Shown in pieces: positions 41,082 to 48,983 of a stretch of DNA of 64,000 bases. The DNA is taken from NCBI RefSeq assembly GCF_021502675.1, contig NZ_JAKFHA010000018.1, forward strand, positions 62,001 through 126,000, in the 5' to 3' direction. The notes beneath the pieces are model-generated. The model was not told where the DNA came from. It ran no database searches and was given only the letters and a program-made list of their open reading frames with translations. Source of the stretch: Yinghuangia soli (GTDB lineage Bacteria; Actinomycetota; Actinomycetes; Streptomycetales; Streptomycetaceae). Position 1 is the first letter of the stretch, and every line of letters starts with the position of its first letter. The position numbers and the translations under genes were made by a program.

Positions 41082-41804
41082 ATGCTCGACCCCCGACCGC
41101 ATCCCGATGCCGACGCTCCCGAGCGAATCCAGGGTGTGTGGAGGCGCTTCGCCGGCCTCCTTCGCACGCATGCCCCCGACAGTCATGCCACGCTCCGCCC
41201 CGGAGCGACGCCCGGACAACTGGCTGCGCTGGAGGCCGGGCTCGGCTTCGCGCCTCACCCCCAGTTGGCCGTCCTGCTGTCCCTGCACAATGGCGCCGGC
41301 CCGGTTGCAGGAGGTCCCCCGTACACATCGGGCGGTGGATTCCTGCCGTTCGGCCACCGGCTGAGCGACGTCGACGCGATCGCGAGTGCGTCCGAGCGCA
41401 CCAGGGACCTGGCCGAGGAGCTCGGTCAGCCTGGCGTGGCCGAACTGGCCGCCGATGTCGATGCGGACGACGAGTTCGCCGAGTTCGCCGAGTTCGCCGA
41501 GTTCGCCGACGCAGGAGTCCACGACTACCCCGAGGGGCACGTCGCGTTCTGGGTGCCGATCTCCGACACGGTCACGGGTGCCGTGATGTTCGTCGACCAC
41601 CATCCCGGTCCGTGCCACGGCCAGGTCTTCGAGATCGATTTCGGGAACGGCGGCATGCCGGAGTTCTGGGCGGTCGACCTCGCGCACCTCTTCGGCGTCC
41701 TCGCGGACGCGTGGGAGAGCGGCGGTTCGTTCCGCGGCCACTGGCCCTCGGCTGCGACCACGGCGGAGGGCCATCGCGTCCTTGAATGGGACTTCCGTGG
41801 CTGA
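41082..41804 (+). CDS. SMI1/KNR4 (SUKH) family protein
   Basis: 240 residues with the SUKH plan: ATPGQLAALEAGLGFAPHPQLAVLLSLHNGAG (helix and LxxLYxxhNG equivalent), then GFLPFGHRLSDVDAIASASE, a long insert, and FWVPISDTVTGAVMFVDHHPGPCHGQVFEIDF. The insert contains EFAEFAEFAEFAD from four exact 9-bp repeats (41472-41507), an acidic-aromatic stretch absent from relatives. SUKH proteins neutralise toxins of competition systems; this is an orphan. Start ATG 41082 is leaderless. Confidence 0.82.
   Translation: MLDPRPHPDADAPERIQGVWRRFAGLLRTHAPDSHATLRPGATPGQLAALEAGLGFAPHPQLAVLLSLHNGAGPVAGGPPYTSGGGFLPFGHRLSDVDAIASASERTRDLAEELGQPGVAELAADVDADDEFAEFAEFAEFADAGVHDYPEGHVAFWVPISDTVTGAVMFVDHHPGPCHGQVFEIDFGNGGMPEFWAVDLAHLFGVLADAWESGGSFRGHWPSAATTAEGHRVLEWDFRG
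41472..41507 (+). repeat. Four exact in-frame copies of GAGTTCGCC
   Basis: 9-bp units at 41472, 41481, 41490 and 41499 encode Glu-Phe-Ala four times inside the SUKH-like protein. Perfect identity implies a recent, length-variable expansion. Confidence 0.95.
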
Positions 41805-41927
41805 CCTTTTGCCGGCGGCCGCCGATTGCCGGAAGCCGGATGCCGATGCGCGAACCCGCGGACCGTCGGACTGGCGGCCGCCTGACGTGGCTCTGCCTGG
41901 GCGTGCAGCCTCTGAGGACTGGCGTAT

Positions 41928-41962
41928 CCCAAGACAAGCAACCAAAGGTTGCGCATCTTGGG
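41928..41962. promoter_or_regulatory. Operator O1 of the ArsR/SRPBCC operon (nested dyad)
   Basis: Inner palindrome GCAACC-AAA-GGTTGC (41938-41952) is framed symmetrically by CCCAAGA (41928-41934) and TCTTGGG (41956-41962), so the whole 35 bp is a two-level dyad centred at 41945. It is about 27 bp upstream of a -10 box TAGCGT (41972-41977). Confidence 0.8.
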
Positions 41963-41982
41963 GGACTGATCTAGCGTCATAG

Positions 41983-41997
41983 GCAACCCAAGGTTGC
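41983..41997. promoter_or_regulatory. Operator O2 of the ArsR/SRPBCC operon
   Basis: GCAACC-CAA-GGTTGC repeats the inner palindrome of O1, 45 bp centre to centre, overlapping the expected transcription start and lying just before AGGAGG (42001-42006). Two sites on either side of the promoter suggest cooperative repression by the ArsR-type protein encoded second in the operon. Confidence 0.82.
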
Positions 41998-42014
41998 ATG
42001 AGGAGGCGGGCCCG

Positions 42015-42476
42015 ATGGAGTACGGCAGCATCGCGCGGGAGATCCACATCGATGCCACACCCGAAGTGGTCTACCAGGTGATCAGTACGCCCGAACACCT
42101 CCGCGAATGGTGGCCCGACGACGCCGAGCTCGATCCCGTACCCGGCGGCACCGGGGTCATCACCTTCGGCACGAAGGGCGCCCCCGACGCCGTCATCGCA
42201 CCGATCACCGTCGTCGAGGCCGACCCGCCGCGCCGCTTCTCCTTCCGTTGGGTCTACGAAGACGAGGCCGCGACGCCCACCAACTCGCTCCTCGTCACCT
42301 TCGACTTGGAGCCCTCCGGCACCGGCACGCTCGTCCGCTTCACCGAGGAGGGCTTCCGCGAGAAGGGCTGGGAAGCGGCCGTACTGGAAGAGGCGTACCG
42401 GGAGCACGTCGACGGCTGGAACTTCTTCCTCCCCCGCCTGGTCGCGTACGCCGAGCGCCTGGTGTCCGCGCCGTGA
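42015..42476 (+). CDS. SRPBCC (AHSA1-like) domain protein
   Basis: 153 residues. REIHIDATPEVVYQVISTPEHLREWWPDDAELDP and the C-terminal helix EAAVLEEAYREHVDGWNFFLPRLVAYAE are the START/AHSA1 fold with a hydrophobic ligand cavity. These proteins bind small hydrophobic molecules and are often paired with ArsR regulators. AGGAGG gives a strong start at ATG 42015. First gene of a regulated operon; the stop overlaps the ArsR GTG by 4 bases. Confidence 0.9.
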   Translation: MEYGSIAREIHIDATPEVVYQVISTPEHLREWWPDDAELDPVPGGTGVITFGTKGAPDAVIAPITVVEADPPRRFSFRWVYEDEAATPTNSLLVTFDLEPSGTGTLVRFTEEGFREKGWEAAVLEEAYREHVDGWNFFLPRLVAYAERLVSAP

Positions 42477-42811
42477 CCGCCGCCATCGACGACGAACTGT
42501 GGTCGGCCATCGGCGACCCGATACGGCGCCGCATGCTCGACCGGCTCCTGGCCGACGGCGGCGGCACCGCCACCACGCTCAGCGCCCACCTCCCGGTGAC
42601 CCGGCAGGCCGTCGCCAAGCACCTCGGGGTGCTCGACCGGGCCGGCCTCGTACGCGCCACCCCGTCCGGACGCGAACGCCTCTACCACGTCGACGAAGCC
42701 CAACTCGCCCGCGCCGTCGCACAGCTGTCGGCCGTGGGCGCGACGTGGGACGCCCGCCTCCAGCGCATCAAGCGCATCGCCGAGGCCATCCAGCGCAGCC
42801 AGGAGACCTGA
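42473..42811 (+). CDS. ArsR family transcriptional regulator
   Basis: 112 residues, essentially one winged helix: DELWSAIGDPIRRRMLDRLLADGGGTATTLSAHLPVTRQAVAKHLGVLDRAGLVRATPSGRERLYHVDEAQL. No cysteine metal-site pair is present, so it probably senses an organic ligand, or nothing directly. SRPBCC partners may be the sensor. GTG overlaps the SRPBCC stop as GTGA. The twin GCAACC/GGTTGC palindromes upstream of the operon are its likely sites. Confidence 0.92.
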   Translation: MTAAIDDELWSAIGDPIRRRMLDRLLADGGGTATTLSAHLPVTRQAVAKHLGVLDRAGLVRATPSGRERLYHVDEAQLARAVAQLSAVGATWDARLQRIKRIAEAIQRSQET

Positions 42812-42990
42812 CACTCGCCTCGGCTACCCCGGATCGCCCCAGGCCCCCAGCCCCGGGTTCTCCTGCAACAGGCCGACGCCGGATGCAACGCAGCGCCACC
42901 GCACCAGCGGCGGCGCCATCCCGGCACGCCCGGAGCCGGACTCCCCCATGCACGCACCATTCACCGCAACGCACGAGAGAGGTCACCGCA

Positions 42991-43431
42991 ATGCCCGACA
43001 TCCTGCACCGCGTAGGCGTGGTCGCCGCCCCTGACGCCGTCTACACGGCACTGACCACGATCGACGGCCTGACCGGCTGGTGGACGGACGACGCCACCGG
43101 CGATGCGTCCGCCGGCGGCGTCATCCGCTTCAGCTCCATCCCCGGCGGACTCGACCTGAAGGTCCTGGACACCCGCCCCGGCGAGCTCGTGCGCTGGGAG
43201 GTCGTCCAAGGCCCCAAGGAGTGGATCGGCACGCATATCGTCTTCGGCCTCTCCACCTCCGGCGACTACACCATCGTGCTGTTCAAGCACGAAGGCTGGC
43301 GTGAAGCCGCCGAGTTCATGCACCACTGCAGCACCAAGTGGGCGATCTACATGATCAGCCTGAAGAAGCTCGTCGAGACCGGCAAGGGGGACCCCGCGCC
43401 GCACGACTACACCATCAGCGACTGGAACTAG
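42991..43431 (+). CDS. SRPBCC domain protein
   Basis: 146 residues. HRVGVVAAPDAVYTALTTIDGLTGWWTDDATGDASAGGVIRF and the C-terminal HHCSTKWAIYMISLKKLVETGKG mark a second START/AHSA1-like fold, only distantly similar to the first. ATG 42991 follows GAGAGAGG. It lies 179 bases behind the ArsR gene in the same direction; no separate operator is evident, so it may be the third gene of the unit. Confidence 0.88.
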   Translation: MPDILHRVGVVAAPDAVYTALTTIDGLTGWWTDDATGDASAGGVIRFSSIPGGLDLKVLDTRPGELVRWEVVQGPKEWIGTHIVFGLSTSGDYTIVLFKHEGWREAAEFMHHCSTKWAIYMISLKKLVETGKGDPAPHDYTISDWN

Positions 43432-43628
43432 CCGGGACGGGACCGCGCTGGGCCGCGTAGGGGCCCGGTGGCGCGGACGACGGGGAAGCCGCCTGCGCCA
43501 CCGGGACTTCGGCCCCGGCGTGGTCCCGACTGGTCCCGACTGGCCTGCGTCTGCCGCGTCCGTACGCCCGCCTGCGGACGTACGGACGGGGCAGAGCGCA
43601 CGCCAAGCTGAACGGACGTTCTGCCCCG

Positions 43629-44342
43629 TCACCTCAACCGGCCGCGCGGCGCGCGGCGCGCGGCGGCGCGCAGGGACTCCAGGACGATGCGCCCGGGATA
43701 GTGCTCCCAGGGGTACCTGCCGCGGTAGTAGCAGTCCCAGTAGCTGGCCGCGCGTTGGCGCGTGAGGTGCAGGAACTCGCGGTTCGCGGCGAGGACGGAG
43801 CCGTAGACGTCGTGCTGCGGCGTTCCGGGGGTGTCGAGACCGCCCAGTCCGTCCTGGACGGCGCTCTGGATCTGCACCACGTACTCGCCGAGCAGTTGGA
43901 CGACGAACGGCACCACCCACGGCTCGACCACGGGCAGGACGTGCGCGAGGTGCCGTTGGCGTACCCGGCCGTCGTGGTGCCGGGTGTAGAGGCAGTGGAG
44001 AATGATCGCCTGTCGCTCCGAGAACGACGCCTGGAGGGCGGCATCCGGCTCGTCGCAGTAGAGGCGGTACGGGATCGCCACGGTTTCGCCCTGGACGTCG
44101 ACCACGAACGGCTCCGCAGGCGCGTGCTCGGGCGGCGGCATGGCCGAGGCCACGGCGTGCGCGTCGTCGGCGAGGAATCGCGGGAACGCACCGACGGCGA
44201 AGTACGCAGCGTGGCCGGGCGGTTCCGCGAGCGGGGGCGTCATCGGTGCGTTCTCCGGCGATCGGTGGGCGATGACCGCGCCGCCGAGAGGACGCAGACC
44301 GTCGGCGGCGCCGGGGTTCCGCGAGAGCCATCCCGTCGACAT
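43629..44342 (-). CDS. Hypothetical protein
   Basis: 237 residues. A recognisable conserved-looking middle (EPFVVDVQGETVAIPYRLYCDEPD, then SERQAIILHCLYTRHHDGRVRQRHLAHVL) is followed by HDVYGSVLAANREFLHLTRQRAASYWDCYYRG. Helical, soluble, His-rich. I have seen comparable actinobacterial orphans but know no function. ATG 44342 is preceded by TACGCT at leaderless spacing. Confidence 0.65.
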   Translation of the reverse strand: MSTGWLSRNPGAADGLRPLGGAVIAHRSPENAPMTPPLAEPPGHAAYFAVGAFPRFLADDAHAVASAMPPPEHAPAEPFVVDVQGETVAIPYRLYCDEPDAALQASFSERQAIILHCLYTRHHDGRVRQRHLAHVLPVVEPWVVPFVVQLLGEYVVQIQSAVQDGLGGLDTPGTPQHDVYGSVLAANREFLHLTRQRAASYWDCYYRGRYPWEHYPGRIVLESLRAAARRAPRGRLR

Positions 44343-44355
44343 GCGCCCCAGCGTA
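44343..44355 (-). promoter_or_regulatory. Leaderless -10 box (TACGCT)
   Basis: On the minus strand TACGCT (44355-44350) is followed by 7 bases and ATG 44342. Confidence 0.45.
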
Positions 44356-44774
44356 CGGGCCGCAGGCGACCGCACCCAGGGAATTCTTGGCCGGCACCGT
44401 TCCGCACACCGCATCGAAACCCGATGGCCCGCCCGCAGGTGCCACTCGGCCTCTCACGTGCCCGTCGGCTGCCGGGACTCGGTCTGCGCACGTGAATCCC
44501 CGTCATCAGGCGCGAGTACGCGCGCGTCCGCGGCAATTCGCGATAAGGGTCCCCATGGTGTGCGGGCGCGGCAAGGCCGCCCCCGCCGGAGGCGCAACGA
44601 GGCTGGGCGGAGGCGCCGTACACACGCAGGGCGCAGGGCGGTCGGCGCCCGGCCGAGGGGCACGGCGTCAGACCGCCGCCGGTTCACGGGAAGTGTGCGC
44701 ACCCGTAGACAGGTTCGACGTGTTCTCCGTGTCGGCCAGGCTCGGCCGGCTTCGCGGGCCCCGCGCGCGGCCGG

Positions 44775-45386
44775 TCAGATCCTGCGGGTGATGACCATGA
44801 TGTATTCGCAGGGTGCGTTCGTGCGGTTGGCGAAGCCGTGGTCGGTGTCGGCCTGGAAGAACAGCGAGTCGCCTGGGTCCAGGGTCTCGGTGATCCCGCC
44901 GATCGCGACGGTGAGAGTGCCCTTGAGCACCACGACCTGCTTCTCCGTGCCGGGTGGGTACGCGGGCAGCAGGCCCATGGAGACCTGCGCGGGCAGGTAG
45001 TGGACGATCAGTTCGGCGCCGCCCGCGCCGGGGGCCGCCGACACCATGTGCCGCTCGAAGCCGGTCTCCGGGTCGCGGAAGACGGGGCGTTCGTCCTTGC
45101 GCATGACGACGGCCACGCCGGACGCGGCTGCAGCCGGCGCGCCGACGAGGTCCGAGAGGGACGCGTCGAGGGCGTGGGCGATCCGGGACGCGATGCCGAT
45201 CGTCGGGCTCTTCTCGCCGCGTTCGACCTTGGACAGCATGGCCCGGCTGACCGACGACCGCTCGGACAACTGCTCCAGCGTCAGGCCTGCTTCGTCGCGG
45301 CGCCGCCGCACGTTGCGGCCGAACGCGCCGGCCAGGTCGTCGCCGTGCGTCGGCGGTTCGGCGGCGTTCTCGTCCTGCTCGGCCAC
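44775..45386 (-). CDS. XRE-cupin transcriptional regulator
   Basis: 203 residues: HTH_3 domain at ~27-80 (RNVRRRRDEAGLTLEQLSERSSVSRAMLSKVERGEKSPTIGIASRIAHAL) and a C-terminal cupin (ERHMVSAAPGAGGAELIVHYLPAQVS ... KQVVVLKGTLTVAIGGITETLDPGDSLFFQADTDHGFAN) that likely binds a metabolite. GAGGAG precedes GTG 45386. It is divergent from the metallo-beta-lactamase-fold gene with a dyad in between; the pair is a regulator and its target. Confidence 0.92.
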   Translation of the reverse strand: MAEQDENAAEPPTHGDDLAGAFGRNVRRRRDEAGLTLEQLSERSSVSRAMLSKVERGEKSPTIGIASRIAHALDASLSDLVGAPAAAASGVAVVMRKDERPVFRDPETGFERHMVSAAPGAGGAELIVHYLPAQVSMGLLPAYPPGTEKQVVVLKGTLTVAIGGITETLDPGDSLFFQADTDHGFANRTNAPCEYIMVITRRI

Positions 45387-45436
45387 GCTGCTCCTCGGTC
45401 GGTGTCGTCGTCGTATCGCTGCGCACAGTTTAGGGT

Positions 45437-45471
45437 TTCTCTTATAGAAGACGTGATCTACTATGAGAGAA
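45437..45471. promoter_or_regulatory. Operator between the XRE-cupin and MBL-fold genes
   Basis: Inverted repeat TTCTCTTATAG (45437-45447) and CTATGAGAGAA (45461-45471), one mismatch in 11, 13-base spacer. TAAACT on the minus strand and TACTAT on the plus strand provide -10 candidates for both genes within or beside it, so one bound dimer could govern both. Confidence 0.75.
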
Positions 45472-45516
45472 GCACGTTGTGTGCTCGACATCTCGTCGAC
45501 ATCTCGGAGGGGTTCC

Positions 45517-46341
45517 ATGCGTCTGCTCTCGACCGGCCGCCACCACGCCGCGTTCGCATTCGGCGATCTGCAGGTCATCGCGCTGCGCGACGGCTACATC
45601 GACATGCCGCCGACGCGGCTCCGCGACGCGTGCGGCTGCCCGCTCGCCGAACTGCCGACCGCCGTCCCGCTGGTCGGCGGCAACCTGCGCCTGTCGGTCA
45701 ACGCCTTCTTCGTCACCGACGGCGCACAGTCGCTCCTCGTCGACACCGGCGCGGCCGACGTCTGGCACGACCCCACCATGGGACTCATCTACGACGCACT
45801 CGACGAAGCCGGCATCGACCGCGCGCAGATCACCGACGTGGCCATCACCCACCGGCACGAAGACCACGTGAGCGGCCTGGTCACGCCGGACGGCTCGGAG
45901 GCGTTCGCGAAGCTCGAGCGCGTGTGGATCGGCGCGGGAGACACCTCGGTGTTCACCGGGCGGCTGGCACCGCTCCGCGACCGGGTCGTCCCCGTCTCGG
46001 AGAAGGCCGCGATCAACGCCTGGGCCACCGCGGTCCCGGCACCAGGCCACACTCCCGGCCACACCGTGTACGAGATCGCTGCCGGCGCCGGCCGCCTCCT
46101 CGTCTGGGGCGACACCGTCCACGTGCCCACACTGCAGTTCGACCGGCCGGACGTGTCCTGGGAGTTCGACGGCGACCAGCCCCAGGCCCGCGCCGCCCGC
46201 GCAGCACTCCTCGAACAGCTGACCCGCCCCGACCACTTCGTGGCCGGCGCCCACCTCGACTCCCCCGGCATCGCCCGCATCACGCCCGCCGCCTCCGGCG
46301 AGGGCTATGCGCTGGAGTACCTCGCACCCCCGATCGGCTGA
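45517..46341 (+). CDS. Metallo-beta-lactamase-fold hydrolase
   Basis: 274 residues. Zinc motif THRHEDHVSG (HxHxDH), then GHTPGH, GDTVH and a late His (FVAGAHLDSPG). The family includes lactonases, arylsulfatases and glyoxalase II-like enzymes; AiiA-type quorum-quenching lactonases have the same layout, but specificity is not readable. ATG 45517 is chosen because GGAGGGG lies just upstream; the frame opens at 45463. Regulated by the divergent XRE-cupin protein. Confidence 0.9.
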   Translation: MRLLSTGRHHAAFAFGDLQVIALRDGYIDMPPTRLRDACGCPLAELPTAVPLVGGNLRLSVNAFFVTDGAQSLLVDTGAADVWHDPTMGLIYDALDEAGIDRAQITDVAITHRHEDHVSGLVTPDGSEAFAKLERVWIGAGDTSVFTGRLAPLRDRVVPVSEKAAINAWATAVPAPGHTPGHTVYEIAAGAGRLLVWGDTVHVPTLQFDRPDVSWEFDGDQPQARAARAALLEQLTRPDHFVAGAHLDSPGIARITPAASGEGYALEYLAPPIG

Positions 46342-46369
46342 GCGAGCCGGGCTGTCCCGGAGATTTGCC

Positions 46370-46425
46370 CGCTCGGCCACCGGCGCTCGGCCACCGGCGC
46401 ACGGCCACCGGCGCACGGCCGTCCA
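46370..46425. repeat. Four 14-bp tandem repeats behind the MBL gene
   Basis: CGCTCGGCCACCGG twice (46370, 46384), then CGCACGGCCACCGG (46398) and CGCACGGCCGTCCA (46412). The array starts 28 bases after the MBL stop codon. Confidence 0.9.
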
Positions 46426-46489
46426 GGCGACACGCCCGCCTCGCCGGGAGCTCGCGGCAGCCCGCCAGGGCGGCTGTTCGAGCGTTGGC

Positions 46490-46503
46490 TAGGCTTCCGC
46501 GCT
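46490..46503 (+). promoter_or_regulatory. Leaderless -10 box (TAGGCT)
   Basis: TAGGCT (46490-46495) is followed by 8 bases and GTG 46504, with no ribosome site. Confidence 0.5.
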
Positions 46504-47307
46504 GTGTCCAACCTGACTGGTGTTCAGCACGCCACCATCGATGCGATAGTCGCCAATGCCGGCCGTGCAACGCTGCCCTTCCGGCGGGCACACCGGGATG
46601 AGCAGTACGCGACCGCCTTCTGGTTCAACGAGTTGGTGGAGACCACCGCCGAGGTGGAGAGGGTCCGGCAGTTCCTCGTGACCGCTGGTGAGCCGACACG
46701 GGTCGAGATCGCGGAGTTCACTCTGCGGCCCGAGTTGTGCGCGCCGGCGGTGAGCGCGGAGAAGCTGATCTGGACCGGGTTCGCCGACGGATGGACCCAC
46801 CTTGGCGACCTGGGAGTGGCTGTCCTGCCGACCTCTGGGCTGCACGAACACGGTGAGCGCAAGGGGTGGCAGTGGACCACCGATGAGATCACCGACGGAA
46901 TGGCGGCCAAGGACGACGACATTGCCGCCCTCGGCGCGGAACCGGTGCCGGCCTACCTACTCGGCCATGACGTGGGGGCCGGGAACGGTGCACGGGAACA
47001 GGCCGTCGTAGTCGGTGCGGTGGCCCGTGCCCGTCGTGGCGGCGTCGTCTGGGTCGGTGACGTACCGCAGGGTTGCGTCGGCGCACCGGTGTTCATCGGT
47101 GTGAGTCTCGGCGGCGACAGCTTCAAGCTGGTCTGTGTCGGGGCGGTCCTCCCTGGCCGCGGCGGCCGCCACCCGATTGCGACGTTCGACCGCATCAGGA
47201 CCGCCTTGAGCCGCCTGGCACCGGATGCCGCATCAGCCGTCGAGGCCGCCGGGCAAACTCCTCCGACGCCTGAGAAGAAGAAGAGATGGTGGCAGCGACA
47301 CGGCTGA
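46504..47307 (+). CDS. Hypothetical protein, possibly a degenerate trypsin-like fold
   Basis: 267 residues, no signal peptide. The C-terminal stretch QGCVGAPVFIGVSLGGDSFKLVCVGAVLPGRGG recalls the GxSGxPV strand pair of trypsin-like proteases, but Val replaces the nucleophile Ser, and the N-terminal half lacks a clear His/Asp context. If related, it is an inactive homologue. The Lys/Trp/Arg tail (KKKRWWQRHG) is noteworthy. Leaderless GTG start. Confidence 0.6.
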   Translation: MSNLTGVQHATIDAIVANAGRATLPFRRAHRDEQYATAFWFNELVETTAEVERVRQFLVTAGEPTRVEIAEFTLRPELCAPAVSAEKLIWTGFADGWTHLGDLGVAVLPTSGLHEHGERKGWQWTTDEITDGMAAKDDDIAALGAEPVPAYLLGHDVGAGNGAREQAVVVGAVARARRGGVVWVGDVPQGCVGAPVFIGVSLGGDSFKLVCVGAVLPGRGGRHPIATFDRIRTALSRLAPDAASAVEAAGQTPPTPEKKKRWWQRHG

Positions 47308-47624
47308 CAGGCGACTCCTCCGAGCCCGGGACGCGCATGCGCTCTTCGCATCTGCAGCGGAGATCCGACAGGTGGTCGTCGGGGAATTCGGGTGAGGAAG
47401 TCGAGGTGTTCCTCCGGTAAACGGGCCTCGGCGGTCCTGCCTGCCTTCGGAGCACCGGGCGGGCGGACAGGACGCTGCAGGGGTAGAGGGGCGGAAGCAG
47501 CGGCAGCGTTGGCGGTGGCAGCGGCATGCGAAGTCGCGGCGCAGCGACGGGACGGGGGCCCAGAAGGAAGCTCTCGTTCTACGACGGGCGTTCCGCTCTT
47601 GGTCCGCTCTCGTTCAGTGTTCTT
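47308..47624. other. Gap without recognisable gene
   Basis: GC-rich, with only shadow frames. Convergent ends of the hypothetical gene (left) and the MFS gene (right); no clear hairpin seen. Confidence 0.5.
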
Positions 47625-48983
47625 TCAGTGCTCGCCTGTCGAAGGCGCGGTCGCGTACGCGGCGCCTTGCAGGGCAGGAGTACCGGGTTCCAGGTCGGTT
47701 GCGGTGCCGGGGGCGTGGGCGGTGGCGGCCTTATCCGCCGGGGCGGCAGCGGCGGGTGTTGCCGCGCGGAGGGCTGCCTCGACCCGGCGGTTGCTCGTCA
47801 TCGTCGCGGTGACGGCGGTCATGGCGAGCAGCAGCCCGGCCGCGACGTACAGCGGGGTGCGCACGTCGTACGCGGTGGCCAGCCAGCCGCCCAGGAACGC
47901 GCCGAACGGCGCTGCGCACATGCCGAGCATGCGGGACGTCGAGGCGACCCGGCCCATCAGGTGGGCGGGGACGATCGCCTGCCGCAGGGAGGGCCCGAGC
48001 ACCATGGTGGCGCCCATGCCCGCGCCGCAGACGGCGAGGGCGAGGCCGGCCGCGTAGGCGTTCGGGGCGGCGGCGAGGCCGAGGATGGCGAGGCCCTCGA
48101 CGGCGGCCGTGCAGGTGAGTGCCGTACCGGTGCCGAGGCGGCGGCCGAGGAACGATGCGACGCCCGCGCCGAGCAGGCCGCCGGCGGCTTCCGCGGTGAG
48201 GAGCAGCCCGAACCCGAACGCGCCGATGCCCAGGCGTTCGTGCGCGAACAGCGCGAGCACGGTCTCCACGGCGAGGAACGCGACGTTCCCGACCGCCGGG
48301 CGCAGCGCGAGCCCGAGCAGCAGCCGGTTCCGGAACACGTACGACGCACCTGCCCGCGCCTGCCGCAGCAGCGACTCGCGGGCTTCCGGCACGGGCCGGG
48401 GCACCGGGGGCAGGGAGCGTACGAGCACGGCGGAGACCGCGAAGGAGACGGCGTCGGCGACCAGCGGGACCGACCGCCCGGCCGCCAGCAGCGCGCTGCC
48501 CGCCGGGGGTCCCGCGAAGCCGGACGCGGCGGTCTGGGCGCCGCGCAGGCGGGAGTTGGCGCGTTCCAGGAGCATCGGGTCGCGGCCGAGCAGGTCCGGC
48601 AGGTACGCGGTGGCGGCCGTGTCGAAGAAGAGCCCGCCGAGGCCGAGGAGGAACGCGACGGCCGCGAGCAGCGGAATGCTCAGCACACCGAATACGGCGG
48701 CCAGGGCGGGTATCGCGAGCAGCACCGCGCGCGCCGCGTCCGCGACCCACATCGTGCGGCGGCGGTCCCAGCGGTCCACCAGGGCACCGCCGAGGATGCC
48801 GAAGAGCAGCCACGGCAGCGTCCCGGCGGCGGTGACGAGCGCGAGCGCCATCGGGTCCCGGGTCAGCGCGAGTGCGAGGAGCGGCAGCGCGGCGTGCGAA
48901 ACGCCGTCGCCGAGCGAGGAGATCGTCTGCGCGGTCCACAGCCGCCCGAAGCCGGTCGGCAGCTTGGCTGCGTCCAGGGTCAC
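47625..48983 (-). CDS. MFS transporter
   Basis: 452 residues with about 12 membrane helices (GFGRLWTAQTISSLGDGVSHAALPLLALALT at the start). ALVDRWDRRRTMWVADAARAVLLAI is the MFS loop 2-3 motif, and FLLGLGGLFFDTAATAYLPDLLGRD is typical of macrolide-exporter-like (MefA/H+ antiporter) members. The C-terminus is Ala-rich. GTG overlaps the ArsR TGA by 4 bases. Probably an ArsR-controlled drug exporter. Confidence 0.92.
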   Translation of the reverse strand: MTLDAAKLPTGFGRLWTAQTISSLGDGVSHAALPLLALALTRDPMALALVTAAGTLPWLLFGILGGALVDRWDRRRTMWVADAARAVLLAIPALAAVFGVLSIPLLAAVAFLLGLGGLFFDTAATAYLPDLLGRDPMLLERANSRLRGAQTAASGFAGPPAGSALLAAGRSVPLVADAVSFAVSAVLVRSLPPVPRPVPEARESLLRQARAGASYVFRNRLLLGLALRPAVGNVAFLAVETVLALFAHERLGIGAFGFGLLLTAEAAGGLLGAGVASFLGRRLGTGTALTCTAAVEGLAILGLAAAPNAYAAGLALAVCGAGMGATMVLGPSLRQAIVPAHLMGRVASTSRMLGMCAAPFGAFLGGWLATAYDVRTPLYVAAGLLLAMTAVTATMTSNRRVEAALRAATPAAAAPADKAATAHAPGTATDLEPGTPALQGAAYATAPSTGEH

